A stretch of DNA of 8,503 nucleotides, from NCBI GenBank assembly GCA_015064195.1, contig SVSO01000122.1, forward strand, positions 1 to 8,503, written 5' to 3'. The notes beneath the pieces were generated by a model. It saw only the letters and a program-made list of their open reading frames with translations, was not told where the DNA came from and did not search any database. The DNA comes from Oscillospiraceae bacterium (GTDB lineage: Bacteria > Bacillota_A > Clostridia > Oscillospirales > CAG-272). The translations under genes were made by a program, and so were the position numbers. Of the stretch, positions 1 to 6,614 are shown piece after piece (the first letter of the stretch is position 1; every line of letters begins with the position of its first letter).

Positions 1-201
1 GCGATTGAGCGCCGGGAGCCGAACTTTCTCTGCCATCCGCTGATCACCCGGCGGGATGTGCAGGAGTGTGAGACTTCCGAGCTGATCGACAAGCTCTATG
101 ACGGCGCGGCGGACAAGCTGGTTGCCTGCCTGCTTGACGGAAAACGGCTGAGCGACGACGAGATCGCCCGGCTGAAGGCAATGGTGGAGGCACTCAAATG
201 A
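1..201 (+). CDS. BlaI/MecI-family transcriptional repressor, C-terminal part
   Basis: The left edge cuts this gene; 66 codons and a TGA remain, read in frame 1. The visible part begins AIERREPNFLCHPLITRRD and ends with LLDGKRLSDDEIARLKAMVEALK-like sequence. It has the charged, helical character of the C-terminal dimerisation and proteolysis-sensitive part of BlaI/MecI/CopY regulators, which often end with a phrase like 'LSxEEIxxLKxLLE'. The DNA-binding winged helix would lie outside the window. Family members repress their own operon as dimers until a BlaR1-type membrane protease triggers their inactivation. The stop codon overlaps the start of an M56 gene by 4 bp (ATGA), the usual blaI-blaR1 arrangement, and the identification relies largely on that partner. 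The ribosome binding site of the next gene (ggagg, 186-190) lies inside this coding sequence, so the two are probably translationally coupled. Confidence 0.8.
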   Translation, partial: AIERREPNFLCHPLITRRDVQECETSELIDKLYDGAADKLVACLLDGKRLSDDEIARLKAMVEALK

Positions 202-1637
202 TGGCCGGCAGTGTGATGATCGCGCTCATCCTCATCCTTCGCGCCGCCGCACTCAGACGGCTGCCGAAATGGCTGTTCCGATGGCTGTGGATCATCGCCG
301 CAATCCGGCTCATCCTGCCGTGGTCGCTCACCTTTACGGTGGAGCTTCCCGCCGCACCCCGTGAGGTCATGCCTTATGACGCGGTACAGGTGCCGATCCC
401 GATGGATGGTGTGATGCCGGCTCCCGCATTTACGGCGGAGATGCTGGTACAGCTGCTCCTTCCGGCGGGCGCACTTGCGGCGGCGGCATTCTTCCTTTTC
501 GCATACGCAAGGCTGCGAAGAATCGCACATCATGCAAAACCGCGCATCCTGTGCGGCGAGACCGTCCGCGTGGGAAGGGGCTATCCATCGCCCTTCTCCT
601 GCGGCATCGTACGGCCCGTCATCTTTCTGCCGGCAGAAATGCTGACACTGCCCGGGGATCAGCTTGCCTGCATCCTCGCCCATGAGCGGTGTTACATGAA
701 GCGGGGCGACCAGCTTGTCAAATGGCTGATCGTGGCCGCGGTGTGTCTGCATTGGTGGAATCCGGCGGTATGGCTCATGCTTCGGTATGCCAACCGGGAC
801 ATGGAGCTTGCCTGCGATGAAGCGGTGCTTCGCCGATCCGGACGCGCCGAATACGCTTTGTGCCTGATCGCGGCCGAAGAAGTGCGCAGTGCCGCGCCGA
901 TCAATGCATTCGGTGCGCCTGCCATGGAAGAAAGGATCGAATGTATCATGAAAACAAAGCATCTGACCGTTTGCGGATTTGTCTGCGCCGCCCTGCTTCT
1001 GGCCGCCATGACATCGTTTTTCATCAAGGTTGACGCGGTGACAGTTCCGGCGGAGGCTGACACTGCCGCCGTGACCGAGCAGTCACCCGAACCGACCGTC
1101 GAAGCGGAAACGGAGAAAGACGACTGTGAAGAAACGACCGTCGTTGTCATCGAGGGGGAACAGTACGAGGAAGAAGGAATGGTGATCGATGAAGACCCGA
1201 TCTGGGAAGAAGGAATGGTGATCGCTGAAAAACAATTCTTGATGGAGAGCATTTCGCTCATCCATCCGCTGACCGGCGATTACACCGTTACCCAAGGCTT
1301 CACCGATGCGCATCCCGCTGTGGATCTGGTCGCTCCGCTGGGAAGCGATGTGCTTGCCGCGGCAGACGGAATTGTCATGAAGGCGGAATACACCGCCGAT
1401 CTCGGCAACGTGATCTATATCGACCACGGCTCTGACATCGTGACTGTGTACGCCCACTGCGATACGCTGGCGGTTTCCGTAGACGATTCCGTGACGGCGG
1501 GCGAAGTCATCGCGACGGTGGGGCAGACCGGAAACGCCACCGGCCCGCATCTGCATTTTGCCACCATGTCGGGCGGCGGCTATTTCCTCGCGGAATCGCT
1601 GTTTGATCCCGCCGATTTCCCCAAGCGACCCTTTTAA
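198..1637 (+). CDS. BlaR1-like M56 membrane metallopeptidase fused to an extracellular M23 peptidase domain
   Basis: This 479-residue protein begins with an M56 region. Hydrophobic segments lie at about 4-20, 25-43, 82-105, 174-197 and 255-277. Typical M56 phrases are present: a GxxxPFSCGIVRPVIFLP-like stretch (127-145), AHERCYMKRGDQ (161-172), HWWNPAVW (185-192) and DMELACDEAVLRR (201-213). The zinc motif should be HExxH but reads H162-E163-R-C-Y166, so the second histidine is missing. After the last membrane segment comes an acidic linker (about 290-350) holding a duplicated EEGMVI motif. An M23/LytM fold follows (about 354-470) with H372-xxx-D376, YAH (H420) and the HLH pair 451-453, so its zinc ligands and catalytic histidine look intact. 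Known BlaR1/MecR1 proteins instead carry a penicillin-binding sensor domain there. By inference this is a cell-wall-linked sensor or hydrolase controlling its BlaI partner; the ligand is unknown. The ATG at 198 is preceded by ggagg with 7 nt spacing; the adjacent ATG at 201 is an equally possible start. Confidence 0.88.
   Translation: MMAGSVMIALILILRAAALRRLPKWLFRWLWIIAAIRLILPWSLTFTVELPAAPREVMPYDAVQVPIPMDGVMPAPAFTAEMLVQLLLPAGALAAAAFFLFAYARLRRIAHHAKPRILCGETVRVGRGYPSPFSCGIVRPVIFLPAEMLTLPGDQLACILAHERCYMKRGDQLVKWLIVAAVCLHWWNPAVWLMLRYANRDMELACDEAVLRRSGRAEYALCLIAAEEVRSAAPINAFGAPAMEERIECIMKTKHLTVCGFVCAALLLAAMTSFFIKVDAVTVPAEADTAAVTEQSPEPTVEAETEKDDCEETTVVVIEGEQYEEEGMVIDEDPIWEEGMVIAEKQFLMESISLIHPLTGDYTVTQGFTDAHPAVDLVAPLGSDVLAAADGIVMKAEYTADLGNVIYIDHGSDIVTVYAHCDTLAVSVDDSVTAGEVIATVGQTGNATGPHLHFATMSGGGYFLAESLFDPADFPKRPF
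1169..1224 (+). repeat. In-frame direct repeat inside the M56-M23 linker
   Basis: The 20-base unit ggaagaaggaatggtgatcg occurs exactly at 1169-1188 and again at 1205-1224, a 36-bp period. Because 36 is a multiple of three, both copies encode the same phrase, EEGMVI (residues 325-330 and 337-342). It lies in the acidic extracellular linker between the last membrane helix and the M23 domain. It looks like a recent tandem duplication within a flexible spacer, and copy number could vary between strains without shifting the frame. Confidence 0.85.
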
Positions 1638-1642
1638 TCAAA

Positions 1643-1674
1643 GCAAGAAACGCCCCATATGGGGCGTTTCTTGT
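1643..1674. terminator. Bidirectional intrinsic terminator between convergent genes
   Basis: A perfect 13-bp inverted repeat, caagaaacgcccc at 1644-1656 and ggggcgtttcttg at 1661-1673, flanks a 4-nt ATAT loop; a G-T pair can extend it by one base at each end. The GC-rich core is flanked by A-rich sequence on one side and T-rich sequence on the other, in both orientations. It begins 6 bp after the stop of the M56-M23 gene and ends 3 bp before the stop of the oppositely oriented small gene, so it can serve both transcripts. The T-tract is imperfect (tttcttgtgttt on the plus strand). Confidence 0.85.
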
Positions 1675-1676
1675 GT

Positions 1677-2105
1677 TTACTTGAGAAAGCGCGACAGATT
1701 TTCTGCTGTGCTTTTCTCGAATTTGAGCACATCCTCGGCCAGCTTCTTCGTTTCCGGCGCGGCATCGGCGGAATTCATCTGCTTCTCGATGTTGATGATG
1801 CCCATGGTGGCGCCGTTGATCATCATCTCCGCGATGTGAGATGTGGTCACATCCAGCATGGTGTTGAAGGTCATGCCGATCTTTGCCCCCGCTTTGGCCA
1901 TCATGCCCGGCTCCTCCGGCTTCAGACCGCGTTCACCCAGAAGCTCAGCGGCTCTGGCAGAAAACTGCTGGTATTTTTCCAGCTCCGCCGTCATTTCCGC
2001 TCGCATCCGGGGATCGGACGCCTTATCCATCAGATCGACGATAGAATCCGCGCCCATGGTGGTATTTTTGTAAAGCTCCTGCAAAAACAGTTCGTTGGAA
2101 TCCAT
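1677..2105 (-). CDS. Conserved helical hypothetical protein (142 aa)
   Basis: I do not recognise a characterised function. The 142-residue protein, starting MDSNELFLQELYKNTTMGAD, has no signal peptide or membrane segment and is almost entirely predicted helix, in about four stretches (3-29, 32-58, 80-112, 116-141). It has many Met and Glu residues and a conserved-looking centre, GLKPEEPGMMAKAGAKIG (60-77), followed by TSHIAEMMINGATMG (88-102). The overall look is that of small clostridial hypothetical proteins with a possible ferritin-like four-helix bundle. That fold is an inference, and a clear pair of metal-binding ExxH motifs is not visible. The start at 2105 was chosen because agggag lies 6 bases upstream on the minus strand; the frame stays open to 2255, but that extension crosses a terminator and overlaps metA. 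It lies downstream of metA in the same direction, but the terminator at 2118-2151 argues for separate or attenuated expression. Confidence 0.75.
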   Translation of the reverse strand: MDSNELFLQELYKNTTMGADSIVDLMDKASDPRMRAEMTAELEKYQQFSARAAELLGERGLKPEEPGMMAKAGAKIGMTFNTMLDVTTSHIAEMMINGATMGIINIEKQMNSADAAPETKKLAEDVLKFEKSTAENLSRFLK

Positions 2106-2117
2106 ACTGATCTCCCT

Positions 2118-2151
2118 AAAAAAATTACTGCGGAATGTGTATTCCGCAGTA
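2118..2151 (-). terminator. Intrinsic terminator after metA, abutting the next gene's RBS
   Basis: Read on the minus strand, an 11-bp perfect stem (plus-strand tactgcggaat at 2126-2136 and attccgcagta at 2141-2151) with a 4-nt loop is followed by a run of seven T (complement of the A tract 2118-2124). This is a textbook factor-independent terminator for metA, whose stop codon is 25 bp upstream. The T-run is followed at once by the agggag ribosome binding site of the 142-aa gene, so any transcript reading through carries this hairpin in its 5' leader. I see no strong promoter between the hairpin and that gene's start. Confidence 0.88.
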
Positions 2152-2175
2152 GTAGTATGCCGGGTTATCCGGAAA

Positions 2176-3093
2176 TTATGAGAGATCCGCAAGATCGTAG
2201 GGCGTATTCTGATAAACGAAATAGTTGAGCCAGTTGGTGAACAGCAGATTGGCATGGCCCCTCCAGACGTTGGGCGGACGCTTGGTGGTATCGCCGCCGG
2301 GGAAATAGTTCAGCGGCTGTTCGATGGGAAGGCCCTTGCCCACATCGCGGAAATATTCGTTTGCCAGTGTGTCGAAATCGTACTCGGAATGGCCGGTGAC
2401 AAAGAGCATTCTGGCATTTTTTGCCGCGATGATGTACGGGCCGGCAAGCTCACTCTTGGCCACAAGATCCAGCTCGCTCACCTTGAGAATATCCTCCTCA
2501 CGCACTTCCGTGTGACGGGAGTGGGGCGCCATGAAGATCTCGTCGAAGCCGCGGACGATGGGGTGATTGGGATTGACGGCGGAATGCTCAAATACGCCGA
2601 ACATTTTCTTGTCGAGGGGATACTTCGGCACGCCGTAGTGGTAGTAAAGTCCCGCCTGCGCCGCCCAGCAGATGTGCAGAGTGGAGAACACGTGGGTTTT
2701 CGACCATTCCATGACCTCACAAAGCTCCGGCCAGTAGTCCACATCGCCGAAGTCCAGATTTTCCACCGGTGCGCCGGTGATGATGAGGCCGTCGAATTTT
2801 TCATGCTTGATATCGTAATAATTCTTGTAGAATGCCTCCATATGCTCGGCGGAGGTGTGCTTTGCCACATGAGATGCGGTTTGAAGCAGAGTCAGCTCGA
2901 TCTGCAGGGAGCTGTTGGAAAGCAGACGGATGAGCTGTGTTTCGGTGGTGATCTTGGTGGGCATCAGATTGAGCACCGCGATCTTCAGCGGACGGATGTC
3001 CTGATGCTCGGCACGCAGCTCGGTCATGACAAAAATATTCTCGCGCTCCATGGTTTCATGAGCGGGAAGTCCCGCGGGAATTTTGATGGGCAT
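2176..3093 (-). CDS. metA: Homoserine O-acetyltransferase (MetA family)
   Basis: A full-length 305-residue MetA, the cytoplasmic enzyme that acylates the hydroxyl of L-homoserine in the first dedicated step of methionine synthesis. The family start [23 protein letters not shown] is nearly canonical. The catalytic cysteine is C142 in [10 protein letters not shown], and the His/Glu partners are H235 and E237 in TGHSEYD. Residue 111, in ITGAPVEN, is glutamate. Published work on the family links Glu111 (Bacillus cereus type) to acetyl-CoA use and Gly111 (Escherichia coli type) to succinyl-CoA use, so acetylation is predicted despite the metA name. The start at 3093 has AAGGAG (plus-strand ctcctt 3103-3108) 9 bases upstream. 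The leader from the predicted promoter is only about 50 nt, too short for a SAM riboswitch or T-box. No other methionine gene is in the window. Confidence 0.96.
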   Translation of the reverse strand: MPIKIPAGLPAHETMERENIFVMTELRAEHQDIRPLKIAVLNLMPTKITTETQLIRLLSNSSLQIELTLLQTASHVAKHTSAEHMEAFYKNYYDIKHEKFDGLIITGAPVENLDFGDVDYWPELCEVMEWSKTHVFSTLHICWAAQAGLYYHYGVPKYPLDKKMFGVFEHSAVNPNHPIVRGFDEIFMAPHSRHTEVREEDILKVSELDLVAKSELAGPYIIAAKNARMLFVTGHSEYDFDTLANEYFRDVGKGLPIEQPLNYFPGGDTTKRPPNVWRGHANLLFTNWLNYFVYQNTPYDLADLS

Positions 3094-3149
3094 AAATACA
3101 TTCTCCTTATGTGGATATTTTTGGGATGGTGTTTATCACATATGACAAT

Positions 3150-3178
3150 ATTATACCACAAAATTTTTCAGAACTCAA
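3150..3178 (-). promoter_or_regulatory. SigA-type promoter for metA
   Basis: On the minus strand, TTGAGT (plus positions 3173-3178) and TATAAT (3150-3155) are separated by exactly 17 bp, with TGG just before the -10 box forming a TGn extended -10. The expected transcription start is near 3143, about 50 nt before the metA ATG. Confidence 0.85.
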
Positions 3179-3215
3179 CAGAGATTCTGAATTTCATCAG
3201 AAATTGAAAAAATCA

Positions 3216-3244
3216 TTGCATTTTGTAAGAAATAATGATATAAT
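3216..3244 (+). promoter_or_regulatory. SigA-type promoter for the 3278-7160 cluster
   Basis: TTGCAT at 3216-3221 and TATAAT at 3239-3244 are separated by 17 bp, and TGA immediately before the -10 makes it an extended -10 promoter. The expected start is near 3251, giving a leader of about 27 nt. The two -35 boxes of the divergent promoters are about 38 bp apart, so a regulator bound between them (3179-3215) could affect both. I see no convincing operator palindrome there. Confidence 0.85.
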
Positions 3245-3263
3245 ATAGATAGTATTTTTTGTT

Positions 3264-3280
3264 AGGAGGGTGATGGCTTG
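3264..3280 (+). promoter_or_regulatory. Ribosome binding site that selects a TTG start
   Basis: AGGAGGG at 3264-3270 lies 7 nt before TTG at 3278-3280. The nearby ATG at 3274 is out of frame, and the first in-frame ATG (3302) is 31 nt from this site, too far. The TTG start also supplies the arginine of the signal peptide n-region. Confidence 0.8.
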
Positions 3281-6200
3281 AATCGAATACAGACTTTTCT
3301 CATGGCAGCGGTGCTGATGCTTGTCATGCTCATGCTGCCGGTTTCTGCGGAGGATGCCGCGCCCACCTATATGCTGTCGGATTTCAATACGACGACCGAG
3401 GGCTGGTATGCCGGCGACAATGTGAAGGAGACTGCGGCAGCGGATTTTGCGGCAGATCCCGATGAGCCGGAGCTGACCCGCAGCTGTCTGTCCGTTATCA
3501 GCTATAATCTGGACGTGAATCTCATCCGGTCGGTGTGTAAGGATTTTTCCGCGCCGGTGAATCTGAAGGAATACCGCACGTTTCGCTACGATCTGTTTGT
3601 GATCCCCTATGAGGATGATCCGGAAGCGGAATATCTGACCCGCGTGACCCTCCGTTCCATGAACGGCGACACCTTTGAAAGCTTTGACACGGTGCGTGCC
3701 GGTGAATGGTGTACCGTAAAGGCTGACATCGGCGGCTGGGCAGGACGCACCGAGCTTGTGTCGGCGGAGATCAGCGTCGTCATCGGCACATCGATCCGAC
3801 AGTTCCGCCCCAACAGCTTTTTCATCGATGCTGTCATGGCTGCCGATCCGGTTGACCGGGAGATGAGCGGCCGCTATCTGTTCGACGATTACACGGTGGA
3901 GGGGGCAACTGCCACCCAGGCCGGCGACAAATCCATGATCACCATCGCGGCGCTGACCGGCGATCCGGCGACTCTCAAGGCGGAGGTTTTTCTGCCCGAT
4001 ATGGAGTTCCCGGCCAACTGCCTGCGCATCCGGATGTCCAACTATACCACAGCCGAAACGCTGACCATCCATTATTCCACCTACGACACAGCGGTACAGA
4101 GTGAGGACAAGAGCGTCACCATCAAGCTCACGCCGCAGACCGGCCCCCAATTCTATTATGCCGATGTGGGCGATGTTTCGTCCCTGCGGCGGCTGGAGCT
4201 TCGCTTCGGTGAAGGCACGGGCCGCTTCGAGCTGTATTCCATCAGCGCAATCAGCCGGTATCACGAAGAAGAGCAGATCACCTGCGGTACGCTCACCGGA
4301 TGTACCCTCGGCGATGATCTGGCGACCGTCACCTTCTCCGGTGAGATCCTGCGGGATGAGGCACTGCGCAATTCTTCCGGCCAGATCCGCATCTATGCGC
4401 TGAATGATAACGAGATCCCCACCGCCGATGCGCTTGGTTCCATGACACCGGTGGTGACAAGCCCCATGACCACCCGCTTCGATCTGACCTGCAAGCTTCC
4501 CCAGACCGGATTTGCCGAGCTTTCCCGGATGTATTTAGCGGTCAGCTATCGGACGGACGGCAGTTTTTCCCTCATCGCACCGCCGTTTCAGCTGGAAAAT
4601 CCCGAACGGGCGGCAGGGCTTGACAACGCTTTCCCTCGTGGCGCCAAGGGCTTTGCGCCCACCGATCTGTCACTGGCAGGCGACAGCGGTGCGGGCGTGA
4701 CGGTGCTCCGGCTGGATGCGGCATCTGCATTTGTCAGCAAAAGCGAGGGCAAACGCTATATCTACAACGGTGAGGCCTATTATTTCAGCGAGCGGTATTT
4801 TGATTCCCTGACGGCACAGCTCTATGCGCTGCGGGACGGAGATACGGCAGTGCTGCTGCGGCTCTGCGGCATCACCGGAAGCTTTCAGACGAACCTTGCC
4901 GATGCACTGGCGGCGGATGGTTATGTGGATTATTCGGGCATCGGCAGTGAGCCGGACGGCGCAGATTTTGTCGGCGCACTGAGCGGATATATCGCCGAGC
5001 GGTGGATCGCCGACGGAAGTGTCGTTGGCGTGATCCTCGGCGAATACAACAATCTTCTGACCGAGGACACACCAACGCTGACGGCGGTGGTGGAGCAGGC
5101 GGCGGATCAGCTGCGCCGGATTCACACCAACATCATCTCGAAAAATTCCGCGGCGAAAGTCTATCTCTCGGTCTCCGATCTGTGGCGCACCGAACCGGCC
5201 ACCGGCAATGTGGAGCTGGAGCTGTCGGAGTTTGTCCCCGCGCTCCTTGCCGAAACCGGGAAAAACGGGCAGTTCGGCTGGCATCTCTGCATCGACCGGA
5301 TCTACCGCTTCCAAAAGCTGGGCGACCACTGCATTGACGAAACAGATCTGGATGCGCTCACAGCCATCCTTCCCGCCGAAAAACAGCTGCTCATCTGCGA
5401 CAACCGCTATCAGTTCCTCAATCTGAAATACAGCGAGATCACGGCGTGGTACGTGCAGGGCTATCTTGCAGCGTGGTTCAATCCCCGCATCGATGCGTAC
5501 ATAGCCGTCACATCGCCGGATACCGATAAGCTGTTCGGCTCGGTGAAGGTGATGGGCACGGAATCCGACGAGGGCATCATTTCCATGGCACTGACCACCC
5601 TTGGTCTTGAGGATTGGCGCGGCATCATTCCGAATTTCGATATGAATGCGCTTCCGCAGGCGGAGGTCACGCTCTACGAAGCGGTGACTGAGCCGCCGGA
5701 GGGCATCCGTGGCTCCTTTGCCTACTACAAATTCGACAATTTCATGGGAGTCGGCGCACTTCGTCCCAGCTTCCACTGCGGCACACTGTCCGTCGCTGAA
5801 GATGGCGGAAGCGTGCTGTCCGCTCCGCTTGGCGCGGAAACCTCCGGTGCGTGGATGGGTATCGCCCATCGGTTTGACTTCCCCGAGAATTACAGCCTCA
5901 CGCCGGTATTAGAGATTACATTGAAGCTGGAGGATACGCTTCCTTCCACTCTGAAGGATGTGCCGGTGAAGCTGGTGCTCATGGGCAAAAATGAGCGTTT
6001 CGAGTCGGAAACGCGCATTCCTGCAGGTGAGTGGACGACGATCTATGTTTACACCGGGGAGTTCGGCGAATGCCGAGACACCGAGTGCATTCAGCTGCTG
6101 GCCGGCGGGTCGGAGCTGATGGGGGCGACCATGAAGGTGCGCAGCATCAAGGGTCTGTCCCGCGAATACAACGACGAATCGCTGGAGAGCGTCATCGCCG

Positions 6201-6346
6201 ATGAGCGCATCAAAAAGCAGACGGAGGGCGACCGAAGCGGTATCAGCCCCTTCCTGTGGATCGGTGCGGCGGCCATCGTCGGTGTGGCGACGGTCATCAC
6301 CGTTGCTCTGCTCAGCCGCGGAAAGGAGAAAAAATCCGATGAATAA
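3278..6346 (+). CDS. Large exported, C-terminally membrane-anchored multidomain protein with DUF5722-like glycosidase-fold region
   Basis: A 1022-residue surface protein. Residues 1-24 form a signal peptide: Arg3, a hydrophobic Leu/Met/Val core and VSA-ED as the likely cleavage site. Two beta-rich, carbohydrate-binding-module-like regions follow (about 30-190, with SDFNTTTEGWYAGDN; and 198-328), then a third beta region (333-440). The central part (about 450-800) resembles DUF5722, a TIM-barrel glycosidase-like family. Its supporting features are the helix-rich stretch YSGIGSEPDGADFVG, VVGVILGEYNN (582-592), QLRRIHTNIISKNSAAKVYLSVSDLW (611-636) and FGWHLCID (666-673). The family's usual GNEVN-like site appears altered to GEYNN, so catalysis is doubtful. 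Another beta domain (814-960) leads to a transmembrane helix (about 992-1013) and a short basic tail (RGKEKKSDE). There is no LPxTG motif. It presumably faces the cell wall or extracellular space and binds glycan; substrate and activity are unknown. The gene is first in a tight cluster and overlaps the next one by 8 bp. Confidence 0.8.
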   Translation: MNRIQTFLMAAVLMLVMLMLPVSAEDAAPTYMLSDFNTTTEGWYAGDNVKETAAADFAADPDEPELTRSCLSVISYNLDVNLIRSVCKDFSAPVNLKEYRTFRYDLFVIPYEDDPEAEYLTRVTLRSMNGDTFESFDTVRAGEWCTVKADIGGWAGRTELVSAEISVVIGTSIRQFRPNSFFIDAVMAADPVDREMSGRYLFDDYTVEGATATQAGDKSMITIAALTGDPATLKAEVFLPDMEFPANCLRIRMSNYTTAETLTIHYSTYDTAVQSEDKSVTIKLTPQTGPQFYYADVGDVSSLRRLELRFGEGTGRFELYSISAISRYHEEEQITCGTLTGCTLGDDLATVTFSGEILRDEALRNSSGQIRIYALNDNEIPTADALGSMTPVVTSPMTTRFDLTCKLPQTGFAELSRMYLAVSYRTDGSFSLIAPPFQLENPERAAGLDNAFPRGAKGFAPTDLSLAGDSGAGVTVLRLDAASAFVSKSEGKRYIYNGEAYYFSERYFDSLTAQLYALRDGDTAVLLRLCGITGSFQTNLADALAADGYVDYSGIGSEPDGADFVGALSGYIAERWIADGSVVGVILGEYNNLLTEDTPTLTAVVEQAADQLRRIHTNIISKNSAAKVYLSVSDLWRTEPATGNVELELSEFVPALLAETGKNGQFGWHLCIDRIYRFQKLGDHCIDETDLDALTAILPAEKQLLICDNRYQFLNLKYSEITAWYVQGYLAAWFNPRIDAYIAVTSPDTDKLFGSVKVMGTESDEGIISMALTTLGLEDWRGIIPNFDMNALPQAEVTLYEAVTEPPEGIRGSFAYYKFDNFMGVGALRPSFHCGTLSVAEDGGSVLSAPLGAETSGAWMGIAHRFDFPENYSLTPVLEITLKLEDTLPSTLKDVPVKLVLMGKNERFESETRIPAGEWTTIYVYTGEFGECRDTECIQLLAGGSELMGATMKVRSIKGLSREYNDESLESVIADERIKKQTEGDRSGISPFLWIGAAAIVGVATVITVALLSRGKEKKSDE

Positions 6347-6614
6347 ATTCAAGCTGGCCGGTCTCGGTATCGCGTTCGTCCTGCTCATCATCGCCATCGC
6401 CGCCATGCAGTTCGGCGGGAATCAGACGGTGAGCTTCATTCTGCCGGTGCTGAGCATAGGGCTGTGGGCACTGACGGCGGTGGATATTATTTCCTATAAG
6501 AAATACGTCAGCTCGTCCAAGGCGATCCGTGCGGCAGAGCTGATGCGGGTGGTCAGCCTCGGCGTGGTATCATGCCTCATGACCTTCGCCGCTATCGTCG
6601 GACTGGTGGTTTAA
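6339..6614 (+). CDS. Small three-helix membrane protein, unknown function (91 aa)
   Basis: The 91-residue protein starts MNKFKLAGLGIAFVLL and has three hydrophobic segments, at about 6-25, 31-53 and 69-91, separated by the short basic loop SYKKYVSSSKAIRAAE (52-67). It ends directly at the last helix. The start at 6339 is supported by aaggag (6323-6328) 10 nt upstream; the same frame is open further upstream, but that part lies inside the preceding gene. It overlaps the large surface-protein gene by 8 bp, and its stop codon touches the next ATG, so the three genes are probably co-transcribed and coupled. I recognise no family. Given the neighbours it may assist anchoring or export of the large protein, but that is inference only. 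Confidence 0.8.
   Translation: MNKFKLAGLGIAFVLLIIAIAAMQFGGNQTVSFILPVLSIGLWALTAVDIISYKKYVSSSKAIRAAELMRVVSLGVVSCLMTFAAIVGLVV

Noticed and set aside
2106..2255. Upstream extension of the 142-aa protein by 50 residues
   Set aside because: It would run through the terminator hairpin and overlap metA. The good RBS is at the internal ATG at 2105.
2254..3207. Plus-strand open frame of 317 codons
   Set aside because: Antisense to metA, which has all its catalytic residues. The frame also crosses the metA promoter.
3302..3304. First in-frame ATG as the start of the large surface protein
   Set aside because: It would remove the positively charged n-region of the signal peptide and lies 31 nt from the only strong RBS. 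TTG at 3278 fits better.
3197..4264. Long minus-strand open frame of 355 codons opposite the surface-protein gene
   Set aside because: It is a shadow of the GC-rich plus-strand gene, with low-complexity His/Arg/Gly/Ile-rich sequence, no family motif and no ribosome binding site. It also runs through both promoters.
4670..5869. Minus-strand open frame of 399 codons
   Set aside because: It lies entirely antisense to the 3278-6346 gene, whose signal peptide, domains and membrane anchor show that the plus strand is coding. The antisense product shows no recognisable motif.
6201..6338. Upstream extension of the 91-aa membrane protein
   Set aside because: The extension is inside the preceding gene, is arginine/serine-rich shadow sequence, and lacks an RBS, while aaggag precedes the ATG at 6339.
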